From Galactobacter sp. (GTDB lineage Bacteria; Actinomycetota; Actinomycetes; Actinomycetales; Micrococcaceae): 6,182 bases of DNA. A model generated the notes under the pieces. That model did not search any database and was not told where the DNA came from. It saw only the letters and a program-made list of their open reading frames with translations. The translations under genes were made by a program, and so were the position numbers. Positions 6,172 through 6,182 of the stretch are shown one piece after another. Each line of letters starts with the position of its first letter. The stretch's first letter is position 1. Location of the stretch: contig JALAHE010000274.1 in assembly GCA_022712075.1 (NCBI GenBank), positions 1 through 6,182 on the forward strand, given 5' to 3'.

Positions 6172-6182
6172 CGTTCAACCCC

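Noticed and set aside
1..6182. Undescribed defence, mobile or RNA system in the window
   Set aside because: All sense coding sequence is accounted for by transport and salvage genes; there are no transposase, integrase, tRNA or CRISPR-like repeats, and the only gene-free stretches are the 154-base leader and the short 3' end.

Overview
The window comes from a very GC-rich bacterium. Strong GC3 bias, frequent GTG starts and 4-base GTGA gene overlaps point to Actinomycetota. The protein style (for example the CAEC/PCGRC form of cytidine deaminase) and the gene order fit a member of the Micrococcales, but the genus cannot be fixed from this sequence alone.

Layout: five genes lie on the + strand in one tight run, all read left to right. 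Positions 1-154 are a non-coding, extremely C-rich leader with homopolymer C and G runs. Next come the two-domain ABC ATPase of a nucleoside importer (155-1732), its first permease (1729-3105) and its second permease (3102-4391), joined by two 4-base GTGA overlaps. Then follow cytidine deaminase cdd (4396-4788) and thymidine/pyrimidine-nucleoside phosphorylase deoA (4803-6113). A 17-bp perfect hairpin 20 bases after deoA (6134-6171) closes the unit. No gene is expected on the minus strand; the long antisense reading frames are shadows caused by high GC.

How it works together: the importer is of the BMP/NupNOPQ (formerly YufNOPQ) type, an ATPase with two unlike permeases of the branched-chain amino acid/ribose superfamily. 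It would bring nucleosides into the cell. Cytidine deaminase then converts (deoxy)cytidine to (deoxy)uridine, and the phosphorylase splits thymidine/deoxyuridine (possibly uridine) into base plus (deoxy)ribose-1-phosphate. The lipoprotein that captures the substrate outside the cell is not in the window and is expected just upstream of position 1.

The genes are ordinary, complete housekeeping or salvage genes. I found no undescribed system, mobile element, CRISPR array or RNA gene. The most unusual sequence is the first ~104 bases: C-rich tracts with quadruplex-forming potential on the minus strand, a C-over-G bias resembling a Rho-loading region, and nearly pure G/C inverted repeats.
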